A stretch of 64,000 nt of DNA from an uncultured Granulosicoccus sp. (GTDB lineage: Bacteria; Pseudomonadota; Gammaproteobacteria; Granulosicoccales; Granulosicoccaceae): contig CALDSR010000001.1 in the NCBI GenBank assembly GCA_937924505.1, positions 6,059-70,058 of the forward strand, read 5' to 3'. The translations under genes and the position numbers were made by a program. This document shows, piece by piece, positions 46,004 to 56,529 of the stretch; within the stretch, counting starts at the first letter, position 1; each line of letters starts with the position of its first letter. The notes beneath the pieces were generated by a model. It was not told the origin of the DNA, ran no database searches, and saw only the letters and a list, made by a program, of their open reading frames with translations.

Positions 46004-47188
46004 TCAGGACATCCCGGGTATCAAGGAGAGAAATTGATCGAACAGATCCTGCACATCGTGCGGACCAGGGCTTGCCTCGGGATGTCCTTGAAAACCCATG
46101 GCCGGAACATCAAGACGACGAATGCCTTGCAATGACTGATCGAACAGAGACACATGTGTTATCGCTATCGAGTTGCTCAGCGACTCGCTGTCCACGGCGA
46201 AACCGTGGTTCTGACTGCTGATCATGACGCGACCCGTTGCTGTATCGAGCACCGGATGATTGGCCCCATGATGGCCAAATTTCATCTTCATGGTTTTCGC
46301 ACCAGAAGCCAGCGCCAGCAATTGATGACCCAGGCAAATACCGAAAGTTGGAATTTTCTTTTCCAACAGGGTCGCAATGGTCTCAATCGCATAGGTACAT
46401 GGTTCGGGATCACCAGGGCCATTGGACAAAAACAGGCCATCCGGTGACAAGGCAAGAATGTCATCAGCGGTGGTTGTCGCCGGCACCACGGTGACTCGGC
46501 AACCACGATCGACGAAAAGCCTCAGTATGTTGTGCTTGACGCCAAAATCCATCGCCACGATATGCGTCAAGGTCGCGCTTGAAGACGATTCAGCCGACGA
46601 GCTGGCTCCCGCAGTAGTTGCACTCGCAGCCAACTGCCAAGTCCCCTCATCCCAGGTATATGAAGCAGAACAGCTGACGACCTTGGCGAGATCCATTCCG
46701 GCAATGCCAGAAAACTCATCAGCTGCATCCAAGGCCCGCTTGCGTGCGGATTCAGCGCTCGCCGCATCTCCGGCGAGCGCGGGATCAGCGAAGATACAAC
46801 CGCCCTGCGCACCCTTGTCGCGCAGATGGCGCGTCAGTGCACGAGTGTCGATGTCGCTGATGGCTACGACCTGGTGCGTGTGCAGGTAGTCCGGCAAGCT
46901 TTGCCCCGAACGAAAGTTGCTGTGCAGGCGCGGAACATCCCGCACAATCAGACCTTTGGCAAAAATCGAGTTGGACTCAACGTCCTCACTGTTCACACCC
47001 GTGTTGCCAATATGTGGATAGGTGAGAGTCACAATCTGTTCGGCGTAGGACGGGTCTGTCAGAATTTCCTGGTAACCAGTCATGGCGGTGTTAAACACCA
47101 CTTCTCCGACAGACATCCCGTCAATGCCAATGGCAACACCTTCAAAGCAGGTGCCGTCAGCTAAAGCAAGTATGGCAGGACGTGACAC
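46004..47188 (-). CDS. carA: Carbamoyl-phosphate synthase small (glutaminase) subunit
   Basis: CarA releases ammonia from glutamine for CarB. From a GTG at 47188 the product has 394 residues, beginning with [16 protein letters not shown] and showing [21 protein letters not shown]. The class I amidotransferase domain has the nucleophile in [15 protein letters not shown] and the His-Glu of [14 protein letters not shown]. The frame extends to 47374 as a longer ORF, but GGGGA lies 6 bases before this GTG and homology begins here. About 80 bp upstream lies a strong hairpin with a T-run, which could regulate the operon. Confidence 0.95.
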   Translation of the reverse strand: MSRPAILALADGTCFEGVAIGIDGMSVGEVVFNTAMTGYQEILTDPSYAEQIVTLTYPHIGNTGVNSEDVESNSIFAKGLIVRDVPRLHSNFRSGQSLPDYLHTHQVVAISDIDTRALTRHLRDKGAQGGCIFADPALAGDAASAESARKRALDAADEFSGIAGMDLAKVVSCSASYTWDEGTWQLAASATTAGASSSAESSSSATLTHIVAMDFGVKHNILRLFVDRGCRVTVVPATTTADDILALSPDGLFLSNGPGDPEPCTYAIETIATLLEKKIPTFGICLGHQLLALASGAKTMKMKFGHHGANHPVLDTATGRVMISSQNHGFAVDSESLSNSIAITHVSLFDQSLQGIRRLDVPAMGFQGHPEASPGPHDVQDLFDQFLSLIPGMS

Positions 47189-47261
47189 AGGCGTTCCCCG
47201 ATTGTTCCCCAGTAAAAAAAGATCAAAAAACCGAAACACAAGTTTTTTACGCAGCGCACAC

Positions 47262-47303
47262 AAAAACGGGAAAAGACGCTGTGCTTTCGCGTTCTTTTCC
47301 CGT
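47262..47303 (-). terminator. Intrinsic terminator (or attenuator) upstream of carA
   Basis: On the minus strand an 11-bp perfect stem, ACGGGAAAAGA paired with TCTTTTCCCGT (47266-47276 and 47293-47303), with a 16-base loop, is followed directly by TTTTT. It lies 95 bp after the metallo-hydrolase stop and 74 bp before the carA GTG. It could simply end the parE-hydrolase transcript, or lie in the carA leader and act in attenuation. Confidence 0.75.
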
Positions 47304-47397
47304 GACTTGATTGCGACGTGAATGTTACGCGGGACAGCGTCGATTGTCCACTGTAAACCGTGGGAAATAATCAACGATTGACGGTCGTTGGCAGCTG

Positions 47398-48405
47398 TTA
47401 ATTTACCTGTTGAAAGTGCAACAAACCACCCTCATCACGACGTTCAAGTTCGCCTTTTTTCTCGAGGTGCACGAGGTGGGCAAGGCTCTCACCCAACGCG
47501 AATGACATTTGCTGCGCATCGAGTTTACGGCCAAACAGCAGGTCAAATAGCGCATACGGTGTCGTTGCACATCGACAAGCCTGACGGACCTCGTCGAGTC
47601 GCTTGTCATGATGGTGCATCAGTGTGTCCAGTCGCTCGTGCAAACCACGAAAAGGCAGGCCATGTGACGGCAGAACCAGCGTATCGATGGGTAAGTCTTT
47701 CAGCGATTCACAACATTGCAGAAAACTGAACAAGGGATCCGGGTCACGCGCATTTAACATCAGGCTGACATTCGGCGTAATTGAAGGCAGTACCTGATCC
47801 GCGGCAATCAGCAACCTCAGTTTATCCGAGTACAACATCAGCATGGCAGGTGCGTGCCCGCGTCCGTTCAATACGGTGAAGTTCAGACCGCCAAGGTTGA
47901 CCGAAGCCTCTTCCTCAAGATGCTGCCAGGCATCAGTCGGTGGCGGCTCGTGAACGCCTTTTCGGTAGCTGTTGCCCATCGATTTCACCGCGGTTACGGC
48001 TTCGTCAGGCAGCCCGCTGCGTCGATACCAATCGGCGTAATACTCACCATATTGCGCGTCCTCAACGGCCCAGATTTCGCGGGCGATGTCCGTTTCGACT
48101 GCACTCCCCAGAAGGCTGACGCCCTGTTCATGAAACCATCCGGCAAGTCCCATATGATCTGGATGAAAGTGGGTGACCAGCAACTGTCCCGGCATCGTTG
48201 TCTGCAACAGTGACTGCCAAACCTCTCGCGTCAGCCGGGTGCCAAGGCCAGTGTCAATCAACACCGCCGTGTCGCCTTCGCCCAGCAGCCAGCAATTCAC
48301 ATGATCGAGCCGGAACGGCAACGGCATGCGAACCCAGCGAATACCGGGTGCAACGGCTTCGCTACTGCCTGTGTCGGGGGGCTCAGACCAGGGAAATTCG
48401 ATCAT
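47398..48405 (-). CDS. Metallo-beta-lactamase-fold hydrolase
   Basis: The 335-residue protein has the MBL-fold metal motif [14 protein letters not shown] (about 98-111), DTGLGTRL before it, [11 protein letters not shown] with a metal histidine, and [12 protein letters not shown] near residue 245. It resembles the glyoxalase-II-like thioesterase branch, with a helical C-terminal domain. The substrate is not known. Its start overlaps the parE stop by 4 bp (ATGA), so it is translated from the parE transcript. Confidence 0.88.
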   Translation of the reverse strand: MIEFPWSEPPDTGSSEAVAPGIRWVRMPLPFRLDHVNCWLLGEGDTAVLIDTGLGTRLTREVWQSLLQTTMPGQLLVTHFHPDHMGLAGWFHEQGVSLLGSAVETDIAREIWAVEDAQYGEYYADWYRRSGLPDEAVTAVKSMGNSYRKGVHEPPPTDAWQHLEEEASVNLGGLNFTVLNGRGHAPAMLMLYSDKLRLLIAADQVLPSITPNVSLMLNARDPDPLFSFLQCCESLKDLPIDTLVLPSHGLPFRGLHERLDTLMHHHDKRLDEVRQACRCATTPYALFDLLFGRKLDAQQMSFALGESLAHLVHLEKKGELERRDEGGLLHFQQVN

Positions 48406-50294
48406 GCCGAAACGTCAGCCATATCGCCTTTGGTTTCCAGCCAGCGCTTGCGATCCGGTGCGCGTTTTTTTGCCAGCATCATGTCAAGCGTCTTGAAGGT
48501 GTCATCGCCATCGTTGATGGTCAGTCGCACAAGACGTCGTGTATCCGGTGCGACGGATGTTTCACGCAACTGTAATGGATTCATTTCGCCAAGCCCCTTG
48601 AAACGAGTGACCGAGACCTTGCCCGTCTTTTTCTCCGCCTCAATACGATCCATGATCGCCAGGCGCTCAGGTTCATCGACCGCGTAAAACACGTCCTTGC
48701 CGACATCAACGCGGAACAACGGCGGCATCGCCACGTACACATGACCGGCTTTGACCAGTGCCGAAAAATGTCGCACGAACAAGGCGCATAACAGGGTGGC
48801 TATGTGCGCACCGTCAGAATCAGCATCAGCGAGTATGCAAATCTTGCCATAACGCAACTTGTCCAGATCACTCGAACCGGGCTCCATGCCGATCGCCACG
48901 GATATGTCGTGTACTTCCTGCGAGCCAAGTATCTGATCAACCTCAGCTTCCCATGTATTCAGTATCTTGCCACGCAACGGCATGATGGCCTGGAATTCAC
49001 GATCTCGAGCTTGCTTGGCACTTCCGCCAGCTGAATCGCCTTCAACCAGGAATAACTCAGTGCGTGACAAATCGGTTGAACTGCAATCGGCAAGCTTGCC
49101 GGGCAAGGCCGGCCCACTGGTGACTTTTTTGCGCACCACCTTCTTGCCCGAACGAGCGCGTGCCTGCGCACTGGCAATCACCATGGCTGACAGCTGATCG
49201 CCGGTTTCCGGATGCTGGTTCAGCCATTGCACCGTGTGGTCCTTGACCACGCCGGAGATGAATACCGCGCACTCACGGGACGACAATCTTTCTTTGGTTT
49301 GCCCGGAAAACTGTGGGTCTTCGAGCTTGGCCGACAAGACATAACTGACTCGCTCCCACACATCCTCAGGCGTAATCTTGATACCGCGGGGCACCAGACT
49401 CCGAAAGTCGGCAAACTCCCGAATCGCTTCCGTCAAGCCCGCGCGCAGACCATTGACATGCGTTCCGCCTTGCGTTGTTGGCACCAGATTGACATAGCTC
49501 TCTTGAATTAACTCACCACCTTCCGGCAGCCACTGCACTGCCCATTCTGCCGCTTCATTGCGTCCATTCATCGTTGCCGACAAGGGTTGCTCTGGCAGCA
49601 AGGTGTATCCCTGTACCGCATTGCTCAGGTAATCGACAAGCCCGTCTTCGTAATACCATTCATCTTTTTCGCCTGAGGCTTCATCGCTCAGACGGACCCG
49701 CAGCTTTGGACACAAGACTGCCTTGGCGCGCAGCAGATGACGCAGTTTCAGCAGAGAAATCTTGTCCGAATCAAAATACTTCTTGTCCGGCCAGAATCGT
49801 ATCCGTGTACCGGTGTTGCGTTGCCCAACCTTGCCCACCGGTTTGAGCTTGCTATCGACATTGCCACCCTTGAACGTCATCAGGAGTTCGTGCCCTGCGC
49901 GACGGATAGACACTTCCAGACGTTTCGACAAGGCGTTGACCACAGACACCCCGACCCCGTGCAAACCACCCGAGAATTTGTAGTTGTCGTTCGAGAATTT
50001 GCCGCCGGCATGCAAGGTGGTAAGGATAACTTCAACCCCCGGCTTCTTCAGCTTCGGGTGCATGTCGACGGGCATCCCGCGACCGTCATCGATCACCTCC
50101 AGCGAGCCGTCCTTGAACAACTTGACCTTGATGTCGGTCGCATGTCCAGCCAGAGCCTCATCGACACTATTGTCGATGACTTCCTGGGCCAGATGATTTG
50201 GCCGCTGTGTATCGGTGTACATTCCCGGGCGTTTTCGCACCGGATCGAGACCGCTAAGGACTTCGATTGAAGCAGCATCGTATTGGCCACTCAT
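48402..50294 (-). CDS. parE: DNA topoisomerase IV subunit B
   Basis: The product from the ATG at 50294 is 631 residues: MSGQYDAASIEVLSGLDPVR, then the GHKL ATPase box with EVIDNSVDEALAGHAT and GRGMPVD, LHAGGKFSNDNYKFSGGLHG, and a TOPRIM domain with VEGDSAGGSAKQARDREFQA and ILADADSDGAHI. TopoIV decatenates daughter chromosomes with ParC. The short length and QARDR point to ParE and not GyrB, which has about 800 residues. The frame runs on to 50435 but that part lies before the conserved sequence. It is divergent from the thioredoxin gene, 140 bp away. Confidence 0.93.
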   Translation of the reverse strand: MSGQYDAASIEVLSGLDPVRKRPGMYTDTQRPNHLAQEVIDNSVDEALAGHATDIKVKLFKDGSLEVIDDGRGMPVDMHPKLKKPGVEVILTTLHAGGKFSNDNYKFSGGLHGVGVSVVNALSKRLEVSIRRAGHELLMTFKGGNVDSKLKPVGKVGQRNTGTRIRFWPDKKYFDSDKISLLKLRHLLRAKAVLCPKLRVRLSDEASGEKDEWYYEDGLVDYLSNAVQGYTLLPEQPLSATMNGRNEAAEWAVQWLPEGGELIQESYVNLVPTTQGGTHVNGLRAGLTEAIREFADFRSLVPRGIKITPEDVWERVSYVLSAKLEDPQFSGQTKERLSSRECAVFISGVVKDHTVQWLNQHPETGDQLSAMVIASAQARARSGKKVVRKKVTSGPALPGKLADCSSTDLSRTELFLVEGDSAGGSAKQARDREFQAIMPLRGKILNTWEAEVDQILGSQEVHDISVAIGMEPGSSDLDKLRYGKICILADADSDGAHIATLLCALFVRHFSALVKAGHVYVAMPPLFRVDVGKDVFYAVDEPERLAIMDRIEAEKKTGKVSVTRFKGLGEMNPLQLRETSVAPDTRRLVRLTINDGDDTFKTLDMMLAKKRAPDRKRWLETKGDMADVSA

Positions 50295-50433
50295 GAGAAA
50301 TCTGTGCTCTTGTTTTCGTCTGGCTGGGGGCGCATGAGGCGAAGTGTAGCGCAGCTCCCTTGAAGTTCGCGGACATTGTCGACACACTACTGTGACAATA
50401 CGTAGTTCAGCCTCCCTAAGGAATCCAAGACTC

Positions 50434-51324
50434 ATGACCGATTCGCCCTACATCGTTCAACTCGATGAAGAAAACTTCATGCAAGTGGTTGTCGAAGGCT
50501 CAGACAATCAGCCGGTTCTGGTGGATTTCTGGGCAGACTGGTGTGGTCCCTGCAAATCCCTGATGCCCATTCTCGAGAAGCTCGCCGTCGAATATAACGG
50601 CGCTTTCATTCTGGCCAAACTCGATACCGAGGCGCATCCCGGGATCGCCCAGCAGCTCGGTATTCGCAGCTTGCCGACGGTAAAGCTGTTCAAGGAGCGC
50701 CAGTTACTCGATGAATTCATGGGGGCGCTACCCGAAAGTGAAGTGCGCACTTTCCTTGACAAGCATGTAACAGCGACCGACGCCACCACCGAGCAAGATG
50801 AAGAGGCTGGTGATCAGCGTGTCATTACGGCCATGAATCTGTTCGAGCAAGGCCAGATCGATGAAGCGCGCACTTTGCTGCAGGCCGCACAAGCAGAGAA
50901 TCCGGAAGACGCCGAGGTTTTACTCGCACTCGGGCAAGTCTGCGTCAGTTCAGGTGATCTCGATACCGCAGAGAGTTGTCTGAAGGCGCTGAACGACGAA
51001 GCCCGTGAAGGCAAACAGGGACGCCGGCTTGCCGGAATTGTCGAACTGGCCCGCGAAAACGACGCAACCGAAAGCGTGCAAAACCTCCAGGCCAAGCTTG
51101 AGAAAGACCCGGAGAGCAGTGAAACTCGCTATCAACTGGCCATCGCCGAATCACTCGCCGGTAACGTCCAGAGCGCTATGGATCACCTGTTGAAACTGGT
51201 GCAAACCGATCCGGACTATAACGACGGTGCACCTCGCGCAAAATTGTTGGCTTTGTTCAACGTGTTGGGTGATGATCCACTGGCCGGTCAGTATCGGCGC
51301 AAACTCTTTGCCACCTTGCATTGA
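50434..51324 (+). CDS. cnoX: Thioredoxin-TPR protein CnoX (YbbN) family
   Basis: The 296-residue protein has an N-terminal thioredoxin domain with a complete active site WCGPC (C37, C40) and a cis-proline segment LGIRSLPTVKLF. A TPR-like C-terminal half follows (about 125-296) with QGQIDEARTLLQAAQAENPE and MDHLLKLVQTDPDYNDGAPR. CnoX is a redox-linked holdase that delivers clients to chaperones in E. coli, whose active site is SxxC-like; this version keeps both cysteines and could also reduce disulfides. The ATG at 50434 has AAGGAA upstream. Confidence 0.9.
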   Translation: MTDSPYIVQLDEENFMQVVVEGSDNQPVLVDFWADWCGPCKSLMPILEKLAVEYNGAFILAKLDTEAHPGIAQQLGIRSLPTVKLFKERQLLDEFMGALPESEVRTFLDKHVTATDATTEQDEEAGDQRVITAMNLFEQGQIDEARTLLQAAQAENPEDAEVLLALGQVCVSSGDLDTAESCLKALNDEAREGKQGRRLAGIVELARENDATESVQNLQAKLEKDPESSETRYQLAIAESLAGNVQSAMDHLLKLVQTDPDYNDGAPRAKLLALFNVLGDDPLAGQYRRKLFATLH

Positions 51325-51358
51325 ACATGTGAGTTCTCCTTGGAGTTTCCAACCAAGG

Positions 51359-51673
51359 CTATCCGAGTTCGGGTGGCCTTGTTGCACCACATTGCCAGCA
51401 GGCACCGAATTCCCCTTCGACGCGCTCATCGCAGCTGCGGCAATACCAGCTGGATTCCGGCCCATGGCGAGACGCTTCGTATTCTTCGATCAGATTACGG
51501 GCACGTTGCAGATGTTGTTCCTGGTGTAGCCAGACACCGATCACCTCCGTCGGCGGCAGCTCACCAATCGCACCACTCAAGTAACCTCCGGTGATTGACG
51601 CCTGCATGCCTCCCGCCTGTAATTCATCGACAATCAACTGTGCTTCGACGACGTTCGCCGCTCGGTATATCAT
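51359..51673 (-). CDS. DUF2007 domain protein with C-terminal zinc ribbon
   Basis: From the ATG at 51673 the product is 104 residues: IYRAANVVEAQLIVDEL, QASITGGYLSGAIGELPP and GVWLHQEQHLQRARNLIEE make the DUF2007 domain (putative signal-transducing, PII-like fold). A short rubredoxin-like zinc ribbon ends it with CRSC and CWQC. Function is unknown. The frame starts further up at 51727, inside ygfZ, but the family sequence starts at the 51673 ATG. It is 16 bp after ygfZ and on the same strand, so the two may be cotranscribed. Confidence 0.8.
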   Translation of the reverse strand: MIYRAANVVEAQLIVDELQAGGMQASITGGYLSGAIGELPPTEVIGVWLHQEQHLQRARNLIEEYEASRHGPESSWYCRSCDERVEGEFGACWQCGATRPPELG

Positions 51674-51689
51674 TGGCACTGGGGCAATC

Positions 51690-52757
51690 TCAGTCGCTTT
51701 CACCGTCAACGAGGCTTGGCAGTTCATACGGCAAGGCGACTGCGCTCAAGGCTCGACCTTCGAACGTAAATGCATCTGCGTCTGCGGACACCTTGACCAC
51801 TGCCAGCAGATCAACACGGTCATCCATGGTAATCGCATCGACCACCACGCCCGCATTGCCATCATCACCGTTGACCAGGGCATCGCCTTGCGCGGGTGGA
51901 GCCAACGCATCAATACCAGCAGGCAGTAGCATGACAAAGCGCTGCATATGCCGCTTGATTTTGCCGAGATACTGCATTCGCGCAACGATCTCCTGGCCTG
52001 GATAACAGCCTTTGGTAAAACTCAAGGCACCGATCAACTGCAGATTGACCATCTGCGGTACAAAGGCATCGCTGGTTGTCGCCACCACACTCGGCACACC
52101 TTGTTGAATGTCACCAACACGCCACACACTCGCAGACATCTTGCGGATCTGCGAATGTTCTTGCCAGTCACTCAGCTGCTGTGATTCTGCGGCGATCAGC
52201 AAGCGTCGTTGGCGACGTACGCCTGCAACTTCCATCGGCAGCCAGTTAATTACCTGAGATGCCGAATCGTTTGCCGCCGAAAGCGGCGTGTCAGCAAGCA
52301 CCAAGGACGAGCCCAGCCCGCCCCCCCAGTTACCCGCTGAGTCACTGATCAGGCCGGTGCAAACAATTTCATCCTGCCGTTCGATCTTGACGTCAGCGCG
52401 CAGTACAAACATGGACAGCCGCTTGACGAAAGCGTCACCGACTGAATCAGGAACCAGCAGCAGAAAGCCTGACTCGGTGGCGACCACAACAGGAATCGCC
52501 AGAAGTCGCCCTTTGGGCGTGCAATAACCGCTCAATTGCGCTTGATCAGCTCCGACTAGCCCCAGATCGTTGCAGAACTGCCCTTGTAAAAAATCCCTGG
52601 CTTCTGAACCAGTGACCCGAATCACAATCAAGTGACTGAGATCGACCCACAGCGGTGAATCAGGCAGTCCGTCACCTGAAAGCGGCTCCAATGGCTTATT
52701 GGCCGCTGCAGTACAAATCCCGATTTCTGCCATTGCTGACTGCCATGAACTAACCAT
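51690..52757 (-). CDS. ygfZ: Folate-binding tRNA-modifying protein YgfZ
   Basis: The protein has the GcvT/YgfZ fold and the characteristic motif KGCYPGQEIVARMQYLGKIK (about 280-300). VDLSHLIVIRVTGSEARDF and LQGQFCNDLG open the folded domain, and LSGYCTPKGRLLA follows. YgfZ uses tetrahydrofolate and helps assemble or repair iron-sulfur enzymes, including MiaB-type tRNA modifiers. The frame is open up to 52943; the ATG at 52757 gives 355 residues, while ATGs at 52802 and 52733 are alternatives. The gene is divergent from the sdh operon, a layout echoing the ygfZ-sdhE pair of E. coli. Confidence 0.9.
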   Translation of the reverse strand: MVSSWQSAMAEIGICTAAANKPLEPLSGDGLPDSPLWVDLSHLIVIRVTGSEARDFLQGQFCNDLGLVGADQAQLSGYCTPKGRLLAIPVVVATESGFLLLVPDSVGDAFVKRLSMFVLRADVKIERQDEIVCTGLISDSAGNWGGGLGSSLVLADTPLSAANDSASQVINWLPMEVAGVRRQRRLLIAAESQQLSDWQEHSQIRKMSASVWRVGDIQQGVPSVVATTSDAFVPQMVNLQLIGALSFTKGCYPGQEIVARMQYLGKIKRHMQRFVMLLPAGIDALAPPAQGDALVNGDDGNAGVVVDAITMDDRVDLLAVVKVSADADAFTFEGRALSAVALPYELPSLVDGESD

Positions 52758-52835
52758 TGATCGACATATCCTCTCGCGCTTTTTAGACATCTTATTTATC
52801 ATTGTCGGTTGAGCGAGGCCTGCTGACAAGAGATT

Positions 52836-53081
52836 ATGACAACTGAAAACGCCAGTGACGCTGATCCAACGTCTCAATCGCCCCGAAAAAAGGGTGTTGG
52901 CACGACTACCATGAAACCTAAAAAAAACAAGAATTTGCCGCAAGAATCCGATGAATCGGCGGAAGAACCTGCCGAGACTGATAGACTTATCGGTTCAAAA
53001 AGCGAGCACGGTGGCCAAACCGGACCTGAGCCTACACGCTACGGGGATTGGGAAAAAAATGGTCGCTGCACCGATTTCTAA
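52836..53081 (+). CDS. DUF1674 / SDHAF4-like succinate dehydrogenase assembly factor
   Basis: The 81-residue protein is mostly charged and disordered, but its last 19 residues (GPEPTRYGDWEKNGRCTDF) are the DUF1674 signature, shared with the mitochondrial factor SDHAF4 (yeast Sdh8). SDHAF4 binds flavinylated SDHA and protects it before assembly with SDHB. The gene lies 18 bp upstream of sdhC, which strongly supports that role here. The start codon ATG has AGAG upstream. The role is inferred by homology and gene order. Confidence 0.85.
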   Translation: MTTENASDADPTSQSPRKKGVGTTTMKPKKNKNLPQESDESAEEPAETDRLIGSKSEHGGQTGPEPTRYGDWEKNGRCTDF

Positions 53082-53099
53082 CGAGAGCCCATCAATATT

Positions 53100-53486
53100 A
53101 TGGCCCTGAACGATAAACGTCCGCTGTCACCGCATTTGCAGCACTACAAATTACCGCTCACGGCTTTGTTATCGATAAGCCACCGCATAACGGGTGTGAT
53201 AAACAGCTTTGCCATTGTCCTGCTGGTGCTGTTGATCGCCGCAGCATCAGGTACGCCCGATTCCTATGCTTTCATGTCTGGAATCGCCAACTCCTGGTTT
53301 GGCAAATTGGTGCTGTTCGGGTTCACGCTGACCCTTTACTACCATATGTGCAATGGCATCCGACACCTGTTCTGGGACGTGGGTTACGGCTTCGAGCTGG
53401 AAACCGCCAGGAAGTCAGGTTTAGTGTGTCTCGCAGCCGCGGGGGCCTTGTCAGTCATCACTTGGGGAGTCGCAGCAGCCTCATGA
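53100..53486 (+). CDS. sdhC: Succinate dehydrogenase cytochrome b556 subunit
   Basis: The 128-residue protein is one of the two membrane anchors. It shows RPLSPHLQHYKLP, LSISHRITGV (quinone-site region) and the heme-ligand histidine in LYYHMCNGIRHLFWD, with three membrane helices. It is embedded in the inner membrane and, with SdhD, carries heme b and the ubiquinone site. Its stop overlaps the sdhD ATG (ATGA). Confidence 0.95.
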   Translation: MALNDKRPLSPHLQHYKLPLTALLSISHRITGVINSFAIVLLVLLIAAASGTPDSYAFMSGIANSWFGKLVLFGFTLTLYYHMCNGIRHLFWDVGYGFELETARKSGLVCLAAAGALSVITWGVAAAS

Positions 53487-53866
53487 GTCATTTACGCACG
53501 CCATTATCGCAAGTAAAAGGTCTGGGTTCAGCCAAAGAAGGCACCGGACATTTCTGGGTTCAGCGACTGACGGCAATCGGTCTCATTCCACTGGTTCTGT
53601 GGCTCAGTTTTTCGATCGCCGCGTTACCCGGCATGGACTACATTTCCATTCGCGAGTGGATTTCAAGCCCGTTTACCTCGATCATGCTGATTCTGTTTTT
53701 GATCGCAGGCTTCTACCACGCAAAACTTGGCCTGCAAACGGTGCTCGAAGATTACATCGGTAATCACAGCACACGTACCGTCATGATCATCGCCATCAGC
53801 TTCCTGGCGACCATTCTCGCCGTCACTGGCGTGTTTTCTGTTTTGCGCATCGCTTTCGCCACCTGA
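53483..53866 (+). CDS. sdhD: Succinate dehydrogenase membrane anchor subunit D
   Basis: The 127-residue protein has three membrane helices, with [19 protein letters not shown] and a likely heme-ligand histidine in [16 protein letters not shown]. The true start is the ATG at 53483, overlapping the sdhC stop; the longer frame starting at 53348 reads through sdhC. It helps hold SdhAB at the inner membrane. SdhA follows 20 bp later. Confidence 0.94.
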   Translation: MSHLRTPLSQVKGLGSAKEGTGHFWVQRLTAIGLIPLVLWLSFSIAALPGMDYISIREWISSPFTSIMLILFLIAGFYHAKLGLQTVLEDYIGNHSTRTVMIIAISFLATILAVTGVFSVLRIAFAT

Positions 53867-53885
53867 TACTGGACCCGGTTCCCCC

Positions 53886-55676
53886 ATGAGCAACGCTTAC
53901 AAGATTATCGATCACGCCTATGACGTGGTTATCGTCGGTGCCGGTGGCGCAGGTCTGCGCGCAACGCTGGGCATGGCCGCGCAAGGCCTGTCAACTGCCT
54001 GTGTCACCAAAGTCTTTCCGACCCGTTCGCACACCGTCGCCGCACAAGGCGGCATGAGTGCGGCTCTCGGGAATATGGGTGAGGACCATTGGAACTGGCA
54101 CATGTATGACACGATCAAGGGATCCGACTGGCTCGGTGATCAGGATGCGATCGAATACATGTGTCGCGAAGCGATGCCGGCGGTGATTGAACTCGAACAC
54201 TTCGGCGTACCGTTTTCACGTACCGAAGACGGCAAGATCTATCAGCGCCCGTTTGGCGGCATGACAACCGAGTTTGGCGAAGGCCCTGCCGCACAACGCA
54301 CCTGTGCAGCTGCCGACCGTACCGGTCATGCCATTCTGCACACGCTTTATCAGCAATCGCTGAAACACAAGGCGGAGTTCTTTATTGAACACTTCGCGAC
54401 CGATCTCGTCATGGATGACGGAGTTTGTCGTGGTGTTGTATCACTGGACCTTGCTACCGGCGAGCTGCATCGCTTTCGAGCACATCAAGTAGTGCTGGCG
54501 ACCGGCGGATGTGGACGCACTTATTTCTCAGCAACATCTGCGCATACCTGCACCGGCGACGGCAATGCAATGGTCTTGCGCGCAGGACTGCCATTGCAGG
54601 ACATGGAGTTTGTGCAGTTCCACCCAACCGGCATCTATGGCGCAGGCGTACTCATCACCGAAGGTGTCCGTGGTGAGGGCGGTTACCTGACCAACAACGA
54701 CGGCGAGCGATTTATGGAACGCTACGCGCCGAATGCGAAAGACCTCGCCTCGCGCGATGTTGTCAGTCGTTCAATGACAATGGAAATCAATGATGGTCGA
54801 GGCGTTGGTAGCGACAACGATCATATTTTCCTGAATCTGCAACACCTTGGCGCAGATGTCATAGACAAGCGTTTGCCAGGCATTTCCGAATCAGCACGCA
54901 TTTTTGCAGGTGTCGACGTAACCAAAAATCCGATCCCGGTCATACCGACGGTACATTACAACATGGGCGGTATACCGACCAACTACCACGGTGAAGTGGT
55001 GACCTTGCGCGATGGCGATCCGGACAGCGTGGTACCGGGGCTCATGGCCATTGGTGAAGCGGCCTGCGTATCAGTGCATGGCGCCAACCGGCTGGGTAGT
55101 AACTCCTTGCTGGACATTGTCGTCTTTGGCCGCGCTGCCGCCATTCGCGCCGCCGAGGTCGTTACTGCTGGTGCGTCGCACAAGCCACTCGGCGACGACG
55201 CGCTAACTCCAGCGCTCGAGCACATCGATCGTGTTCGCTTCAACAAGGGTGAGACACCGACCGCAGATGTGCGCGATCGCATGCAACGAACCATGCAAAA
55301 ACATGCGGCGGTCTTTAGAACCGGCACAAGTCTTGAGGAAGGTGTTACCAAAATGCGCGGCATTGTCGATGAATTTGATGATGTCAAAGTCGATGACAAG
55401 AACCTTATCTGGAACACAGACCTGGTAGAAACCCTCGAACTCGAAAACTTGCTGGCTCAGGCACAAACCATCATTCACGGCGCCACTAACCGCACCGAGA
55501 GCCGTGGCGCACATGCCCGGGATGATTTCGAGGACCGAAACGACGAAGAATGGATGAAACACACACTGGCATGGACTGATGAAAAGGCCAATGTCTCGAT
55601 CGATTATCGCCCTGTACACATGTACACCCTGACTGACGAATGCGAAGTCATTCCGCCTAAGAAACGTGTCTACTAG
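53886..55676 (+). CDS. sdhA: Succinate dehydrogenase flavoprotein subunit
   Basis: The 596-residue flavoprotein has [16 protein letters not shown] and the covalent-FAD histidine H49 in [11 protein letters not shown]. Active-site elements [29 protein letters not shown] and [14 protein letters not shown] are intact, as is [13 protein letters not shown]. It oxidises succinate to fumarate on the cytoplasmic side. Flavinylation is assisted by SdhE, which is encoded downstream. Confidence 0.97.
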   Translation: MSNAYKIIDHAYDVVIVGAGGAGLRATLGMAAQGLSTACVTKVFPTRSHTVAAQGGMSAALGNMGEDHWNWHMYDTIKGSDWLGDQDAIEYMCREAMPAVIELEHFGVPFSRTEDGKIYQRPFGGMTTEFGEGPAAQRTCAAADRTGHAILHTLYQQSLKHKAEFFIEHFATDLVMDDGVCRGVVSLDLATGELHRFRAHQVVLATGGCGRTYFSATSAHTCTGDGNAMVLRAGLPLQDMEFVQFHPTGIYGAGVLITEGVRGEGGYLTNNDGERFMERYAPNAKDLASRDVVSRSMTMEINDGRGVGSDNDHIFLNLQHLGADVIDKRLPGISESARIFAGVDVTKNPIPVIPTVHYNMGGIPTNYHGEVVTLRDGDPDSVVPGLMAIGEAACVSVHGANRLGSNSLLDIVVFGRAAAIRAAEVVTAGASHKPLGDDALTPALEHIDRVRFNKGETPTADVRDRMQRTMQKHAAVFRTGTSLEEGVTKMRGIVDEFDDVKVDDKNLIWNTDLVETLELENLLAQAQTIIHGATNRTESRGAHARDDFEDRNDEEWMKHTLAWTDEKANVSIDYRPVHMYTLTDECEVIPPKKRVY

Positions 55677-55742
55677 AGACAGTCCAGGGCATGGCATGTA
55701 CCGATGACGTTAGTCAGACAGCAATAAACAGGAAACAAACTG

Positions 55743-56528
55743 ATGGCTGAATTCAAGCTACCGAGCAACTCGATCGTCAAGCAGAACGGCAACGTCTTCA
55801 AGGCTGCCGCCGGCGCGACGAATGTTCGCAACTTCAAGATCTATCGCTACAACCCGGACAGTAGCGAGAACCCGCGTATTGACACCTACGAAGTGGATCT
55901 GGACAGTTGCGGTCCGATGATTCTTGATGCCATCATCAAAATCAAGAGCGAGCAGGATTCAACACTGACCTTTCGCCGATCCTGCCGCGAGGGCATTTGC
56001 GGCTCCTGTGCGATGAATATCGACGGCACCAACGGACTCGCCTGCACAACAGCGATCGCTGATATCGAAGGCGACATCACGGTCTACCCATTGCCGCATC
56101 AGCCTATCATCAAGGATCTGGTCTCCGACCTGACCAACTTCTACGCACAGTACGCCTCGATCGAGCCTTGGTTGAAATCAGACACGCCTGCGCCACCTGA
56201 TCGAGAACGTTTGCAATCACCCGAAGACCGGGAAAAGCTCGACGGGGCTTACGAATGCATCATGTGTGCTTGCTGTTCAACCAGCTGCCCCAGCTACTGG
56301 TGGAATCCTGAGCGTTATCTCGGACCGGCAGCGCTTCTGGCCTCTTACCGATGGCTGGCTGACAGTCGGGATGATGCCACCGGCCAACGCCTTGATGATC
56401 TCGAAGATCCATTCAAGCTTTATCGCTGCCACACGATCATGAATTGCACGCAGGTTTGCCCCAAGGGGCTGAACCCTGCCAAAGCCATTGCCGAAACCAA
56501 GAAGATGCTGGTCAAACGACGTTTGTAG
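55743..56528 (+). CDS. sdhB: Succinate dehydrogenase iron-sulfur subunit
   Basis: The 261-residue protein carries three clusters: the [2Fe-2S] site in [14 protein letters not shown] with the later GLACTT, the [4Fe-4S] site begun by [16 protein letters not shown], and the [3Fe-4S] site in [17 protein letters not shown]. It passes electrons from SdhA to the quinone site. The gene follows sdhA after 66 bp and is followed by sdhE within 2 bp of its stop. Confidence 0.97.
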   Translation: MAEFKLPSNSIVKQNGNVFKAAAGATNVRNFKIYRYNPDSSENPRIDTYEVDLDSCGPMILDAIIKIKSEQDSTLTFRRSCREGICGSCAMNIDGTNGLACTTAIADIEGDITVYPLPHQPIIKDLVSDLTNFYAQYASIEPWLKSDTPAPPDRERLQSPEDREKLDGAYECIMCACCSTSCPSYWWNPERYLGPAALLASYRWLADSRDDATGQRLDDLEDPFKLYRCHTIMNCTQVCPKGLNPAKAIAETKKMLVKRRL

Positions 56529-56529
56529 T

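Noticed and set aside
49737..50270. 177-residue plus-strand frame inside parE
   Set aside because: It is an antisense shadow of the highly conserved parE coding frame and shows no recognisable domain.
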